From: 630D-37 sp037478835
GTDB taxonomy: Bacteria > Chloroflexota > Anaerolineae > Anaerolineales > Villigracilaceae
Direction of reading: 5' to 3'
DNA: 64,000 nucleotides
Assembly: GCA_037478835.1 (NCBI GenBank)
Contig: JBBFLV010000010.1
Span: forward strand, 1-64,000
Below the pieces are notes generated by a model. The model ran no database searches. It saw only the letters and a program-made list of their open reading frames with translations, and had not been told where the DNA came from. A program made the translations under genes and the position numbers. Below are positions 43,633-53,081 of this stretch, piece by piece; position 1 is the stretch's first letter; each line of letters begins with the position of its first letter.

Positions 43633-43862
43633 TAAGGGAAATCCCTTAAGTGTGCCATACCCCACAAAATGGCCTCTGCCCTGGACTTAACACCGATCTT
43701 TCGGTAAATCGAGGTTAGATGCAACTCAACCGTCTTGTGAGAGATTCCCAGGCTATGGGCGATCTGCTTATTCGATAAGCCCTGTAAAAGCAGCCGCAAG
43801 ACTTCCCACTCACGCAGCGAAAGCGGAGTCAAGTCTGTGTTTTCATCCACCATCCATCGCAC
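43629..43862 (-). CDS. Orphan LuxR-type HTH protein, 77 aa
   Basis: The product is essentially only a GerE/LuxR DNA-binding domain: LSLREWEVLRLLLQGLSNKQIAHSLGISHKTVELHLTSIYRKI (written here as consecutive motif blocks LSLREWEVLRLL, NKQIAHSLGIS and KTVELHLTSIYRK). All the conserved helix positions are present. There is no receiver or PAS domain. The start is uncertain (GTG at 43862 or ATG at 43853), with no Shine-Dalgarno sequence. It lies immediately upstream of the frameshifted secreted gene, so it may regulate that gene or the island's other exported proteins. A dimerisation partner or truncated parent cannot be excluded. Confidence 0.82.
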   Translation of the reverse strand: MRWMVDENTDLTPLSLREWEVLRLLLQGLSNKQIAHSLGISHKTVELHLTSIYRKIGVKSRAEAILWGMAHLRDFPY

Positions 43863-44045
43863 TCACTACGAAAAAATTCGCAAGGAACTGAAGAAGAATC
43901 GTTGAACTCACACAATTTTAGCCCCTTGGATTTTTTGTCGAGACAAATATGCTTGCAACTCCGTAACAACCACAAACCATGGCGGAGTATTCCACCCCAG
44001 CCGCCGAACACGCCCCGGCAAATCTACGAATCTTCTCCACAAGAG

Positions 44046-44051
44046 TATAAT
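44046..44051 (+). promoter_or_regulatory. -10 box directly upstream of the first methyltransferase gene (leaderless start)
   Basis: A perfect TATAAT ends eight bases before the ATG at 44060, with no Shine-Dalgarno sequence in between. No good -35 is visible. It would start the methyltransferase/GT-C run. Confidence 0.6.
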
Positions 44052-44059
44052 AAGCGCTC

Positions 44060-44824
44060 ATGACCGATGATTTGCTTTTGCGGCAGATGCGTGATCTGCC
44101 CTATTTTCGTGCTTTAGTGCGCAGCGTGGAAGCGGCGTTCTATCGGGACCTCGAGCTCCCCTCTCCCACCCTGGACGTGGGCTGTGGGGATGGTCACTTC
44201 GCCGCCGCAACCTTCACGCGCCCGATCGAGGTCGGGCTGGACCCGTGGCGGGCCTCGCTGCGCGAAGCCCATCGCCGCGGCGCCTATCGCTACCTGATCC
44301 AAGCCGATGGCGGCCGAATGCCCTTCCCTAACGGATTTTTCGCCAGCGCCTTCAGCAATTCGGTGCTGGAACACATCCCTCACGTGGAGGCTGTGTTGAA
44401 AGAGGTCGCCTGCGTCCTGCGTCCCGGCGCGCCTTTCTACTTCTGTGTGCCCAATCCACGCTACCTCTCCGAACTGGCCCTCGGACGGCTCTTCGGCAAC
44501 CCCTATCGGGAGTGGTTCCGCCGCATCTCGCGCGTCCACCATGCCGATGAGCCTCCCATCTGGCAAGAACGGCTGGAACGATCCGGGTTGGAGCTGGTGC
44601 GCTGGTGGCACTACTTTCCACCGGCTTCGATGCGGGCACTGGAATGGGGGCATTACCTCGGGCTTCCCTCCCTGGTGGCACGCTGGCTAAGCGGTCGCTG
44701 GATCCTCAGCCCCTCCCGCTGGAACCTGGCCTTCACCCATCGCCTGATCCGGCGCTATGCCCAAGCCCAACCGGTCGAAGATGGCACGTTCACCTTTTAC
44801 ATTGCCCGTCGTGCGGAGCGCTGA
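44060..44824 (+). CDS. SAM-dependent class I methyltransferase
   Basis: The 254-residue product has the SAM-binding motif I LDVGCGDGHFAAATF (about 38-52), an acidic loop (VGLDPWRAS) and the post-motif NSVLEHIPHVEAVLKE. Methyltransf_11 then continues with LRPGAPFYFCVPNP. The C-terminal third is hydrophobic and Trp/Arg-rich (about 180-245), suggesting a membrane-close role. It is followed two bases later by a second methyltransferase and then by two GT-C membrane proteins. A role in modifying a lipid-linked sugar or polyprenol glycan is therefore plausible, but the substrate is not identified. Confidence 0.9.
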   Translation: MTDDLLLRQMRDLPYFRALVRSVEAAFYRDLELPSPTLDVGCGDGHFAAATFTRPIEVGLDPWRASLREAHRRGAYRYLIQADGGRMPFPNGFFASAFSNSVLEHIPHVEAVLKEVACVLRPGAPFYFCVPNPRYLSELALGRLFGNPYREWFRRISRVHHADEPPIWQERLERSGLELVRWWHYFPPASMRALEWGHYLGLPSLVARWLSGRWILSPSRWNLAFTHRLIRRYAQAQPVEDGTFTFYIARRAER

Positions 44825-44825
44825 C

Positions 44826-45545
44826 ATGGCTTTCGACGAAACCTACTTCTCATCCCACACCTATGCGAATGTCTCCTTCGGGCGCTTCAGCCAGTATTGG
44901 TGGTCAAACCGCTTCTACGCCATGCTGGCGCGGCGCTACGGTCGGCGCGGCGGCAACCTGCTGGAAATCGGCTGCGGCTTAGGTCACCTGGTCGGACAGT
45001 TAGAGCCACATTTCCGCACCTGGGCAATCGACATCAACCGCTGGGCATTAGGGAAAGCGCGCCAAGTGGCGGCGAACACCTGCCTTGCCCATGCCAGCGC
45101 CGAAGAACTGCCCTTCGCCGATGCCAGCTTCGACGTGGTGCTGATCAAGCACATCGTCGAGCATCTGCCGCATCCGGAACGCGCCATCGCCGAGATCGGG
45201 CGCATCACGCGGCCGGGCGGACTGCTGATCCTATCCACGCCGAACCTGGATTCCCTGCTCCGCCCGCTGAAAGGCGAACGCTGGATCGGCTTCCAGGACC
45301 CGACGCACATTTCGCTGAAACCGCCGCAGGAGTGGCTACGTCTAATCCAGGAGGCCGGCTTTTCGCTGCGCCGTGTCTTCGCCGATGGCTTCTGGGATGT
45401 GCCCTATGTTCCTCTCATCCCGGCCCGCCTGCAGAAGCTACTCTTCGGCGCGCCGGGCGGCTTCCAGGCCATCACCGGCCTGATCTTCGTCCCCCCACGT
45501 TGGGGAGAAAGCATCATCGTAATTGCGCAAAAGGAAAAACGCTAA
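44826..45545 (+). CDS. SAM-dependent class I methyltransferase
   Basis: The 239-residue product has motif I LLEIGCGLGHLVGQLE, the acidic motif AIDINRWAL, then FDVVLIKHIVEHLPHPERAI and PGGLLILSTPNLDSLL. It follows the standard Methyltransf_11/23 order. A C-terminal region ends in GFQAITGLIFVPPRWGESIIVIAQ. The ATG at 44826 lies two bases after the upstream gene's stop; a longer frame starting inside that gene was rejected. It is a distinct paralogue, not a close copy, of the preceding methyltransferase. The pair precedes the GT-C proteins in what looks like one operon. Confidence 0.92.
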   Translation: MAFDETYFSSHTYANVSFGRFSQYWWSNRFYAMLARRYGRRGGNLLEIGCGLGHLVGQLEPHFRTWAIDINRWALGKARQVAANTCLAHASAEELPFADASFDVVLIKHIVEHLPHPERAIAEIGRITRPGGLLILSTPNLDSLLRPLKGERWIGFQDPTHISLKPPQEWLRLIQEAGFSLRRVFADGFWDVPYVPLIPARLQKLLFGAPGGFQAITGLIFVPPRWGESIIVIAQKEKR

Positions 45546-45571
45546 CGTTTGCACCCCACGAGCAATGAAAT

Positions 45572-47650
45572 ATGTCCGAGCCATTGCTACCTTCTGAACC
45601 CAGTGTGCTGGATTACCTCAAAGAACGTTTGCGCCTTCGCCGTCCCTCCCGGTCTGAAGAACCCCCACCGACGGTCGGATCGTCCGTTCCGCCGCAAGGC
45701 GCTTGGTTCTGGCCATTGCTGCCGCTCCTTTTCGGGTTGACGGCGCAATGGCTGCTGGAACCGCCTCGGCGGATGATCGCCGCGGGCCTCGTGTTCTATG
45801 CCCTGGCTCTGGTGACCTTCGGGCGCTTCGTGCTGGGCAAAAGGCACGCGGAGGACGCCGATCCTTCCCCCTCCCAAGAGTTTACGGCGGATTTCTCCTT
45901 CCGTCATCGCCCGCTGCTGCTGTCCTTGCTCTTCGCCCTGCTCGCCTTCCTGACCTTCGGCGGCAACCGCTTCACGCCACTCAACCTGACCTTCTGGGGG
46001 CTGGCGCTGTTCTTCTACTTCCGCGCCCTTTGGCAACCTCAAAGCGAAGGAAGCCTTCTGGATCGCGCAAGAGCGCTGCTCTCCGCCCTGCGCGCGCCGA
46101 GCTGGACTCTTGAAGTGCGGCGCGAACACGTGCTGCTGATCCTGGTGCTGGCCGTAGCGGTTTTCTTCCGCCTGCATCGCCTGAGCAGCGTGCCGCTTGA
46201 ACCCTTCAGCGATCAGGCCGAGAAAATCCTGGATGTGTACGATGTGACGCAAGGGAAGTGGTCGATCTTCTTCCCACGCAACACCGGACGAGAGGCCTTC
46301 CAAATGTACTGGACGGCGCTGATCGCCGCGCTGTTCGGCACCGGGCTTTCCTTCCAGAGCCTGAAGCTCGGCACAGCCTTGCTCGGCGTGCTCACGCTCC
46401 CCTACCTCTACCTGCTGGGGCGCGAGATCGGGGGGCGCCGCGTTGGCCTGCTGGCGGTGCTCCTGGGCGGGATCGCCTTCTGGCCAAACATCATCAGTCG
46501 CATCGGGCTACGCTTCCCGCTCTACCCTCTTTTCACCGCCCCCACCCTGTATTACCTGCTCCGCGGCTTGCGCTCCGGCCGGCGCAACGATTTCCTGTTC
46601 AGCGGCCTCTTCCTGGGGTTGGGTCTGCATGGCTATAGCCCGTTCCGCATCGTGCCGTTCCTAGTGGTGATCGCCATCGCCCTCTACGGGTGGCACATCC
46701 GCCGTCCGGAAGCGCGCCGTCAGGCGATCTTCGGCCTTCTGCTGATCGCCGTGACCGCGCTCCTGGTCTTCCTGCCCCTCCTGCGCTACGCGCTGGAAAA
46801 CCCGCAGATGTTCGCCTATCGCGCCTTTTCTCGCCTGACATCCCAGGAAGCGCCCATTCCGGGCAACGGGCTGCTGATCTTCTTGCAGAACGTCTGGCGC
46901 GCCTTGCTCATGTTCCACTGGGATGACGGCAACATCTGGGTAGTTTCCATCCCCCATCGCCCGGCGCTCGATCTGGTAGCGGCGATCTTCCTGCTTTTCG
47001 GGGTGCTTTTCCTGCTCTGGCGCTACCTGCAGCGGCGGCACTGGCAGGATTTGTTCCTGCTGCTCGCCATCCCGGTCCTGCAATTGCCTTCCACGCTCTC
47101 CTTGGCTTTCCCGGAAGAAAACCCGGCCCCCAATCGCGCCGGCGGCGTCTATATCATCGTCTTTGTCATCGTGGCACTGGCGCTGGATGCCTTCCTGCGC
47201 CGGCTGGAGGAAGAGGGGCGGCCACGCTTGGCACAGATCACCTTTGCCCTTTTGCTCTTCCTCTCCCTCGGGCAAAACTACTCCCTCACCTTCCAGACCT
47301 TTGATCGCCAATATCGCCTGGGGACATGGAATTCCTCCGAAATGGGCGCGGTGATCAAGCAATTTGCCCTGATCAGCGGCACCACCGATACCGCCTGGAT
47401 CGTGCCCTATCCCTACTGGGTAGATACGCGCCTGCCGGGCGTCTGGGCCGGCATTCCGAATCGCGATTTCGCCCTCTGGCCCGATCAGCTTGAGCAGAGC
47501 CTGGCCGTCCCGCCGCCCAAACTTTTCCTCTACCACCCGAACGACACAACCACCGCCGAAAAGCTCCGTCAGCTCTATCCTGACGGCATCCTGCGACGCT
47601 ACCCCTCCGCAACCGAAGGACACGACTTTTACATCTTCTACGTACCATGA
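45572..47650 (+). CDS. GT-C (GT39/ArnT-like) membrane glycosyltransferase
   Basis: The 692-residue product has about a dozen membrane segments. The large extracytoplasmic loop between the first helices contains LEPFSDQAEKILDVYDV, where acidic residues match the catalytic DE/DD motif position of GT39/PMT-type enzymes. Such enzymes move sugars from polyprenyl-phosphate donors to proteins, lipids or glycans outside the cell. The C-terminus carries a soluble domain (about 600-692; FDRQYRLGTWNSSEMG, YPYWVDTRLPGVWAG). The stop overlaps the next gene by four bases. It probably acts with that gene in building an envelope glycan. Confidence 0.9.
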   Translation: MSEPLLPSEPSVLDYLKERLRLRRPSRSEEPPPTVGSSVPPQGAWFWPLLPLLFGLTAQWLLEPPRRMIAAGLVFYALALVTFGRFVLGKRHAEDADPSPSQEFTADFSFRHRPLLLSLLFALLAFLTFGGNRFTPLNLTFWGLALFFYFRALWQPQSEGSLLDRARALLSALRAPSWTLEVRREHVLLILVLAVAVFFRLHRLSSVPLEPFSDQAEKILDVYDVTQGKWSIFFPRNTGREAFQMYWTALIAALFGTGLSFQSLKLGTALLGVLTLPYLYLLGREIGGRRVGLLAVLLGGIAFWPNIISRIGLRFPLYPLFTAPTLYYLLRGLRSGRRNDFLFSGLFLGLGLHGYSPFRIVPFLVVIAIALYGWHIRRPEARRQAIFGLLLIAVTALLVFLPLLRYALENPQMFAYRAFSRLTSQEAPIPGNGLLIFLQNVWRALLMFHWDDGNIWVVSIPHRPALDLVAAIFLLFGVLFLLWRYLQRRHWQDLFLLLAIPVLQLPSTLSLAFPEENPAPNRAGGVYIIVFVIVALALDAFLRRLEEEGRPRLAQITFALLLFLSLGQNYSLTFQTFDRQYRLGTWNSSEMGAVIKQFALISGTTDTAWIVPYPYWVDTRLPGVWAGIPNRDFALWPDQLEQSLAVPPPKLFLYHPNDTTTAEKLRQLYPDGILRRYPSATEGHDFYIFYVP

Positions 47651-50600
47651 AACGCTACGTATACGACTTCCTGTTTTTGCTGGTTTTATTGCTGGCCGCT
47701 GTTTTGCGCTCCATCGGCCTGAACTGGGATGAAAATCAGCATCTCCATCCGGACGAGCGCTTTTTGACCATGGTTGAATCGGCCCTGCAGGTGAAGACCT
47801 GCCTGCAGCGCGAAACACCCGTTGAGATCTGCCCGCCGGAAAATCAGCGCTGGTTGAGCTTGCGCGAATACTTCGATACGCAAAATTCGCCACTCAACCC
47901 GCACAATCGCGGCTATGGCTTCTTCGTCTACGGCACCTTGCCGATCTTCATCGTGCGTTACCTGGCCGAGTTCCTACACCAAACGGGCTACGATCAGGTA
48001 CATCTGGTCGGGCGGCAGGTCTCTGCGCTGGCCGATCTGGGCACCATTCTGATCCTCTACCTCCTGGCCAAGCGGCTCTTCAGCCCAAAGGTGGCTCTGC
48101 TGGCCGCCACCTTCTCGGCGCTGGCCGTGATGCAGATCCAGCAATCCCACTTCTTCACCACCGATACCACCCTGGTCTTCTTCATGAGCCTGGCGCTCTA
48201 CCTGGCCATCGAGATCGTCCTGAGCGATCCGCCGGCCGAATCCACCCCTCTCCACCGCGATCGCCTGCTGCGCCTGAGCCTGGGCTTCGGCCTGGCACTC
48301 GGCATGGCGATGGCCTCCAAGATCAACGCCGTGGCGCTGGCCATCGTGCTCCCGGCCGCGCTCTGGCTGCACGCGGCGCGCGCCACCGAAAACAAGAACC
48401 TTTGGCACGGCCTGTTTTCCCTGCTGGAAGATTCGCGCTCCATGCTCTACCTCCTCGCCGGCGGATTCACCACGCTGCTGGCCTTCCGCATCTTCCAGCC
48501 CTACGCCTTCGATGGCCTGGGGCTGAACCCGCTCTGGGTGAGCAACCTGCGTGAGCTGGCCGCCCAATCCAGCGGCGATGCAGATGTGCCCTTTGCGCTT
48601 CAATGGGCGCGGCGCTCCCATCTCTTTTCGGCACAAAATCTCACCCTCTGGGGGCTGGGGTTGCCGCTCGGCTTGAGTGCCTGGGCCGGCTTCCTGCTCC
48701 TGTTCTGGCGCATCCTGCGCGGCCGGCTGGAATGGGCCTTGCTCTGGGGCTGGACGGCGCTCTATTTCACCTGGCAATCGCTGGCCTTCAACCCCACCAT
48801 GCGCTACCAGCTGCCGATCTATCCCTGGCTGGAGCTGATGGCCGCCTGGTTCCTGCTAGAGGGCCTGCCCGAAGCCCTGGAGCGATTGCGCCTCTCGCGG
48901 CGCCTGAACCAAGCGCTGACCACCGGCCTCCTGGCCATTGTCACGCTCGGCACGTTTGCCTGGGCGCTGGCCTTCGCCGGCATCTACACCCGCCCGCACA
49001 CCCGCGTCGCCGCCACGCGCTGGATTTACGCCAACATCCCCGGCCCGATCAACCTGCGCATCGCCACCGAGCAAGGAATTTACCAGCAGCCGCTGGCCTT
49101 CGGCGGGATGGTCATCCCAAGCGAACAAATCCTGGCCTTTGTGCCGGAAGTGAGCGGCGAATTACAGGAGATTTATATTCCCCATATCGCCGCGACCTCG
49201 GCTCCTCAGACCCTTGAGCTGATCCTCAGTCCGGAGCCGGGCACCCCGCCGGAACAAAGCGTGGCTCGGATCACGGCTACGGGAGACTGGATCCCCCATA
49301 GCGACATCCGCGGCGCCGAAGCGCGGTTGCCGCTCCCCCAACCGGTACCGCTTGAAAAGGGACGCACCTACTACCTGCGCATTTGGGCTTCGGGGAACCT
49401 GCAACTCAGCGGCGCCACCCTGATCAACGAATCCTCCTGGGATGACGGCCTGCCGCTCCGCTTGGGGCATTACGATGGCTTCGGGGGCATCTACCAGGGG
49501 CTGAACCTGGAGCTCTACTGGGAAGATAACGCCGAGAAGATCGCCCGTTTCCTCGAAATCCTCAATCAAGGGGATTACATTCTGATCACATCCAACCGAC
49601 AATGGGCCTCCATCCCGCGCCTGCCGGAACGTTACCCGTTGACCAGCGCCTATTACCGCGCCCTGATCGGCTGCCCGCCGGAAAAGGATGTGATCTGGTG
49701 CTACAACGTCGCCCGGCCGGGCATGTTCCAGGGGCAGCTGGGCTTCGATCTAGTGGCCGCGTTCGAGTCCTTCCCGCAGCTAGGGCCCTGGCGGATCAAC
49801 GATCAGTTCGCCGAGGAAGCCTTCACCGTCTACGATCACCCGAAGGTGCTGATCTTCCAAAAGCGCGCCGATTACGATCCGGCGGTAGTGCGGCAGGTTT
49901 TGGGAAGCGTGGACCTGAGCCATGTGGTGCACCTGACGCCCAAACAGGCAAGTCGCTATAAGAGCCTGCTCTTGCCTCCACATCTATTGGATTTACAGCG
50001 TGCCGGCGGCACGTGGTCGGAGCTCTTCCGCTACGAGTGGTTGCAAAATCGCCATCCGTGGCTGGGATTGCTCCTCTGGTATCTCTTCCTCTTCGCGCTG
50101 GGGGCGCTGAGCTACCCGCTGGTGCGTCACATCCTGCCCGGCCTGGAGGACCGCGGCTATGCGCTGGCGCGCACGTTCGGTCTGGTGATCTTTGCCTGGC
50201 TGGCCTGGATGGCCGGCTCGCTGGGGGTGCCGGTGACTCGTCAGAGCCTCGGCGCCATCTTGGCCGTTTTAACGGTAGTAGCCCTGGCGTGTTCCTGGTT
50301 CGAGCGGCGTGCGCTAGGGGCCGAGATCAAAGCCCGTTGGCGGCACTTTGTCCGGGCCGAGATCGTGTTCCTGGTCTTCTTCCTGATCGATCTCCTGATC
50401 CGCCTCGGCAATCCCGATCTCTGGCATCCGGCCAAAGGCGGCGAGCGCCCGATGGATTTTTCGTATTTCAACGCGGTGATCAAGAGCACGGTCTTCCCGC
50501 CCTATGACCCGTGGTATGCGGAAGGCTATATCAACTATTACTACTACGGGTTTGTGTTGGTGGGGATGCCGGTGAAGCTGCTGGGGATCGTGCCTTCGAT

Positions 50601-52377
50601 TGCCTACAATTTCATCCTGCCGACTTTATTCGCCCTGGTGGCGGTGAGCGCGTTCACCATCGTTTGGAACCTGTTGGAGAAGCAAGAAGCGGAGGTGCGC
50701 TGGCTCGGCAGCGGGCTGGGCAGCGCGCTGATGGTGCTGCTGGGCAACCTGGGGACGGTGCGCATGCTCTATCAGGGTTTCCAGCGCTTGGCGGCGCCCG
50801 GCGGCATGACCGAAGGGGCAGACGTGCTGCAGCGCCTGGCCTGGGCGGTGAGTGGCTTTTTCAAGACCTTGAGCGGTTCGCCTTTGCCCTTCGGCCGTGG
50901 CGATTGGTACTGGTTCCCCAGCCGCGTCATTCCGGCGCCCGGCGATGTGGAGCCGATCACCGAGTTCCCCTTCTTCACGTTTCTGTATAGCGACCTGCAC
51001 GCGCACATGATCGTGCTCATCCTGACCACCTTCGTCATCGCCTGGGTGGTTTCGCTGCTGCGCTACGGGAAGGTGGATTGGCGCCTATGGCTGGGAGGCG
51101 CGCTGGTGGCCGGGGCGATCCGCCCGACGAACACGTGGGATGTCTATACCTACCTGCCGCTGGCGATGGTGGCGATGATCTACGTGGAAGCCCGGCGCCG
51201 CCGTTGGCAGGGGGTGGCCTGGGCGATCGGGTTCTACTTGCTGGCGAGTTTGCTCTACCGGCCTTATGCCTACTGGTTCGGTCAGGCCTATGGGACAGTG
51301 CAGTTCTGGAAGGGCACGCGCACCCCGTTAAGCTCCTATCTGACCCACTGGGGTGTGTTCCTGTTTTTCCTAATCCTGTGGCTGGGAGATGAGACGCGCG
51401 ATTGGCTGGCGACGACGCCGCTTTCGGCGCTACAACGGTTGCGTCCCTACCAGGCGTGGCTGGAGCTGGGAGCGGCGCTGGCGGCGGCGATCGGGCTGGC
51501 GCTGATCCTGAGCGGTGTCTCGGTGGCGTGGATCGCCTGGCCGATGGCGCTGTGGGTGGGCATTTTGCTCTTCAAGCCGCGCCTTTCGGAGGCGGCTCGG
51601 CTGGTGCTCTTCCTGACCGGTACGGCGCTGGTGCTCACCTTGCTGGTCGAGGTGGTGGTGCTGGTGGGCGATATCGGACGGATGAACACGGTCTTTAAGC
51701 TCTATCTGCAGGCCTGGACGCTCCTGGCGGTGAGCGCGGCGGCGGCTTTTGCCTGGCTCTTCCCGCGCCTGCCTTCCTGGTCGAGTTTTTGGCGCAATCT
51801 GTTCCAGGGCGGGGCGGTGTTGCTGCTGAGCGGCGCGGCGCTCTATACGCTGACCGCGACGGTGGATAAGATTTCCGATCGCATGGCCCCTCAGGCGCCG
51901 CGTACGCTGGATAGCATGACCTACATGCGCTACGCACAGTATGCCGATTTCGGCGTGACGATGAACCTGGAAGAGGACTATCAGGCCATTCGCTGGTTGC
52001 AAGATCACGTGCAGGGTTCACCGGTGATCGTAGAGGCGAATTGTCCGGAATATCGCTGGTGCACGCGCATGACGATCTACACCGGGTTGCCGGGCGTGGT
52101 GGGCTGGAACTGGCACCAGCGTCAGCAACGCGCCCTGTGGAGTGGGGATCGCATTACACAACGCGTGGAAGGCATCCGCTTGTTCTATACGACCAACGAT
52201 GCCGAAGCGGCGCGCAGTTTTCTCAAGGCCTACCAGGTGCGCTATATCATCCTGGGGCAGCTGGAGCAAGCGGCCTATGCGGGGGAGGGTTTGCTAAAAT
52301 TTGAGCAATATAACGGAATTTACTGGCGCTCGGTCTATCGTCAAGGAAATACAATCATTTACGAGGTATTGCCATGA
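47647..52377 (+). CDS. Giant membrane protein: GT39-like half fused to Chlor_Arch_YYY (DUF2298) half
   Basis: The 1576-residue product has two halves. Residues about 1-780 form a PMT/GT39-type glycosyltransferase, with the early acidic motif NWDENQHLHPDERF and a PMT-like soluble region (about 470-740) rich in beta strands. Residues about 800-1576 form a second multi-pass domain with MDFSYFNAVIKST, then YINYYYYGF near 960 and FPFFTFLYSDLHAHMI. These are the signatures of the Chlor_Arch_YYY (DUF2298) family found in Chloroflexota and archaea. The function of that family is unknown but it co-occurs with glycan assembly. It overlaps genes on both sides by four bases, so translation is coupled. 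Confidence 0.93.
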   Translation: MKRYVYDFLFLLVLLLAAVLRSIGLNWDENQHLHPDERFLTMVESALQVKTCLQRETPVEICPPENQRWLSLREYFDTQNSPLNPHNRGYGFFVYGTLPIFIVRYLAEFLHQTGYDQVHLVGRQVSALADLGTILILYLLAKRLFSPKVALLAATFSALAVMQIQQSHFFTTDTTLVFFMSLALYLAIEIVLSDPPAESTPLHRDRLLRLSLGFGLALGMAMASKINAVALAIVLPAALWLHAARATENKNLWHGLFSLLEDSRSMLYLLAGGFTTLLAFRIFQPYAFDGLGLNPLWVSNLRELAAQSSGDADVPFALQWARRSHLFSAQNLTLWGLGLPLGLSAWAGFLLLFWRILRGRLEWALLWGWTALYFTWQSLAFNPTMRYQLPIYPWLELMAAWFLLEGLPEALERLRLSRRLNQALTTGLLAIVTLGTFAWALAFAGIYTRPHTRVAATRWIYANIPGPINLRIATEQGIYQQPLAFGGMVIPSEQILAFVPEVSGELQEIYIPHIAATSAPQTLELILSPEPGTPPEQSVARITATGDWIPHSDIRGAEARLPLPQPVPLEKGRTYYLRIWASGNLQLSGATLINESSWDDGLPLRLGHYDGFGGIYQGLNLELYWEDNAEKIARFLEILNQGDYILITSNRQWASIPRLPERYPLTSAYYRALIGCPPEKDVIWCYNVARPGMFQGQLGFDLVAAFESFPQLGPWRINDQFAEEAFTVYDHPKVLIFQKRADYDPAVVRQVLGSVDLSHVVHLTPKQASRYKSLLLPPHLLDLQRAGGTWSELFRYEWLQNRHPWLGLLLWYLFLFALGALSYPLVRHILPGLEDRGYALARTFGLVIFAWLAWMAGSLGVPVTRQSLGAILAVLTVVALACSWFERRALGAEIKARWRHFVRAEIVFLVFFLIDLLIRLGNPDLWHPAKGGERPMDFSYFNAVIKSTVFPPYDPWYAEGYINYYYYGFVLVGMPVKLLGIVPSIAYNFILPTLFALVAVSAFTIVWNLLEKQEAEVRWLGSGLGSALMVLLGNLGTVRMLYQGFQRLAAPGGMTEGADVLQRLAWAVSGFFKTLSGSPLPFGRGDWYWFPSRVIPAPGDVEPITEFPFFTFLYSDLHAHMIVLILTTFVIAWVVSLLRYGKVDWRLWLGGALVAGAIRPTNTWDVYTYLPLAMVAMIYVEARRRRWQGVAWAIGFYLLASLLYRPYAYWFGQAYGTVQFWKGTRTPLSSYLTHWGVFLFFLILWLGDETRDWLATTPLSALQRLRPYQAWLELGAALAAAIGLALILSGVSVAWIAWPMALWVGILLFKPRLSEAARLVLFLTGTALVLTLLVEVVVLVGDIGRMNTVFKLYLQAWTLLAVSAAAAFAWLFPRLPSWSSFWRNLFQGGAVLLLSGAALYTLTATVDKISDRMAPQAPRTLDSMTYMRYAQYADFGVTMNLEEDYQAIRWLQDHVQGSPVIVEANCPEYRWCTRMTIYTGLPGVVGWNWHQRQQRALWSGDRITQRVEGIRLFYTTNDAEAARSFLKAYQVRYIILGQLEQAAYAGEGLLKFEQYNGIYWRSVYRQGNTIIYEVLP

Positions 52378-53072
52378 GTCATTTGCTGTTTCATCTGGTT
52401 TCACCCCAGGATTGGCAACGTGCACAGGCCGCTGGCATTTACCGAGCAGCCAGCCTGGAGAAAGAGGGCTTCATCCACCTTTCCGCGGCGCACCAGATTC
52501 GCGCCGTGCACAGGAATCTGTATCACGATCGGGATGATCTGCTGCTATTGGTGATCGATGAAACGCGCCTAGAATCGCCTCTGCGCTGGGAGCCGCCGGC
52601 AGGAAGTCTCTCGCCTGATCTGAACGAGCAACGCTTCCCGCACCTCTACGGTCCGCTCAACCTAGACGCCGTGATCCAGGTAGTTGATCTTTCAACGACC
52701 GACCTGAAAGAGGTCTTGCACCGATTAGGAACTACCAGCCTGAAAACAGGCTTCCAAGAACCACCTTTCGGGAAACTATCACTTTTCTTCGCTCTGCTGG
52801 CGCTGGGGATCAGCGGCATCGTTCTCACCCATGCGCTGATCCGTCTCATTATGAGCCCGGCGGAGAATTTCCTGATGCCCTGGGGCTATTCGCTGCTCAC
52901 CATTCTCAGCACCCTCTTCGCCCTGCTCGGCGGTACGCTGGGAATAGCAGCGCTGGTGCAAGAGAAAGGCAAAGGATTTGCAATCGCCGGTTGCTTGCTC
53001 AACCTTGTCTTGTTCGTCTTGCTCTGCATGCTAGCGCTCACCGCGATGATGGCGGCTATGCCAATTCAATGA
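52374..53072 (+). CDS. DUF952-DUF4190 fusion protein
   Basis: The 232-residue product starts with a DUF952 domain (about 1-105: LLFHLVSPQDWQ, EGFIHLSAAHQI, FPHLYGPLNLDAV). This family resembles small glutathione-type or ADP-ribosyl-like folds of unknown activity. After a short linker come three membrane segments of a DUF4190-type domain (about 140-230: FALLALGISGIVLTHALI, FALLGGTLGIAALVQEKGKG). The soluble domain thus sits on a membrane anchor. The start overlaps the preceding gene by four bases, and ctaA follows 10 bases later. Both domains are usually separate proteins. Confidence 0.85.
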   Translation: MSHLLFHLVSPQDWQRAQAAGIYRAASLEKEGFIHLSAAHQIRAVHRNLYHDRDDLLLLVIDETRLESPLRWEPPAGSLSPDLNEQRFPHLYGPLNLDAVIQVVDLSTTDLKEVLHRLGTTSLKTGFQEPPFGKLSLFFALLALGISGIVLTHALIRLIMSPAENFLMPWGYSLLTILSTLFALLGGTLGIAALVQEKGKGFAIAGCLLNLVLFVLLCMLALTAMMAAMPIQ

Positions 53073-53081
53073 GAGGAAAAG

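Noticed and set aside
43636..43649. Palindrome AAGGGATTTCCCTT as an operator
   Set aside because: It is part of the LuxR-type gene's last codons and its second copy is explained by the segment duplication.
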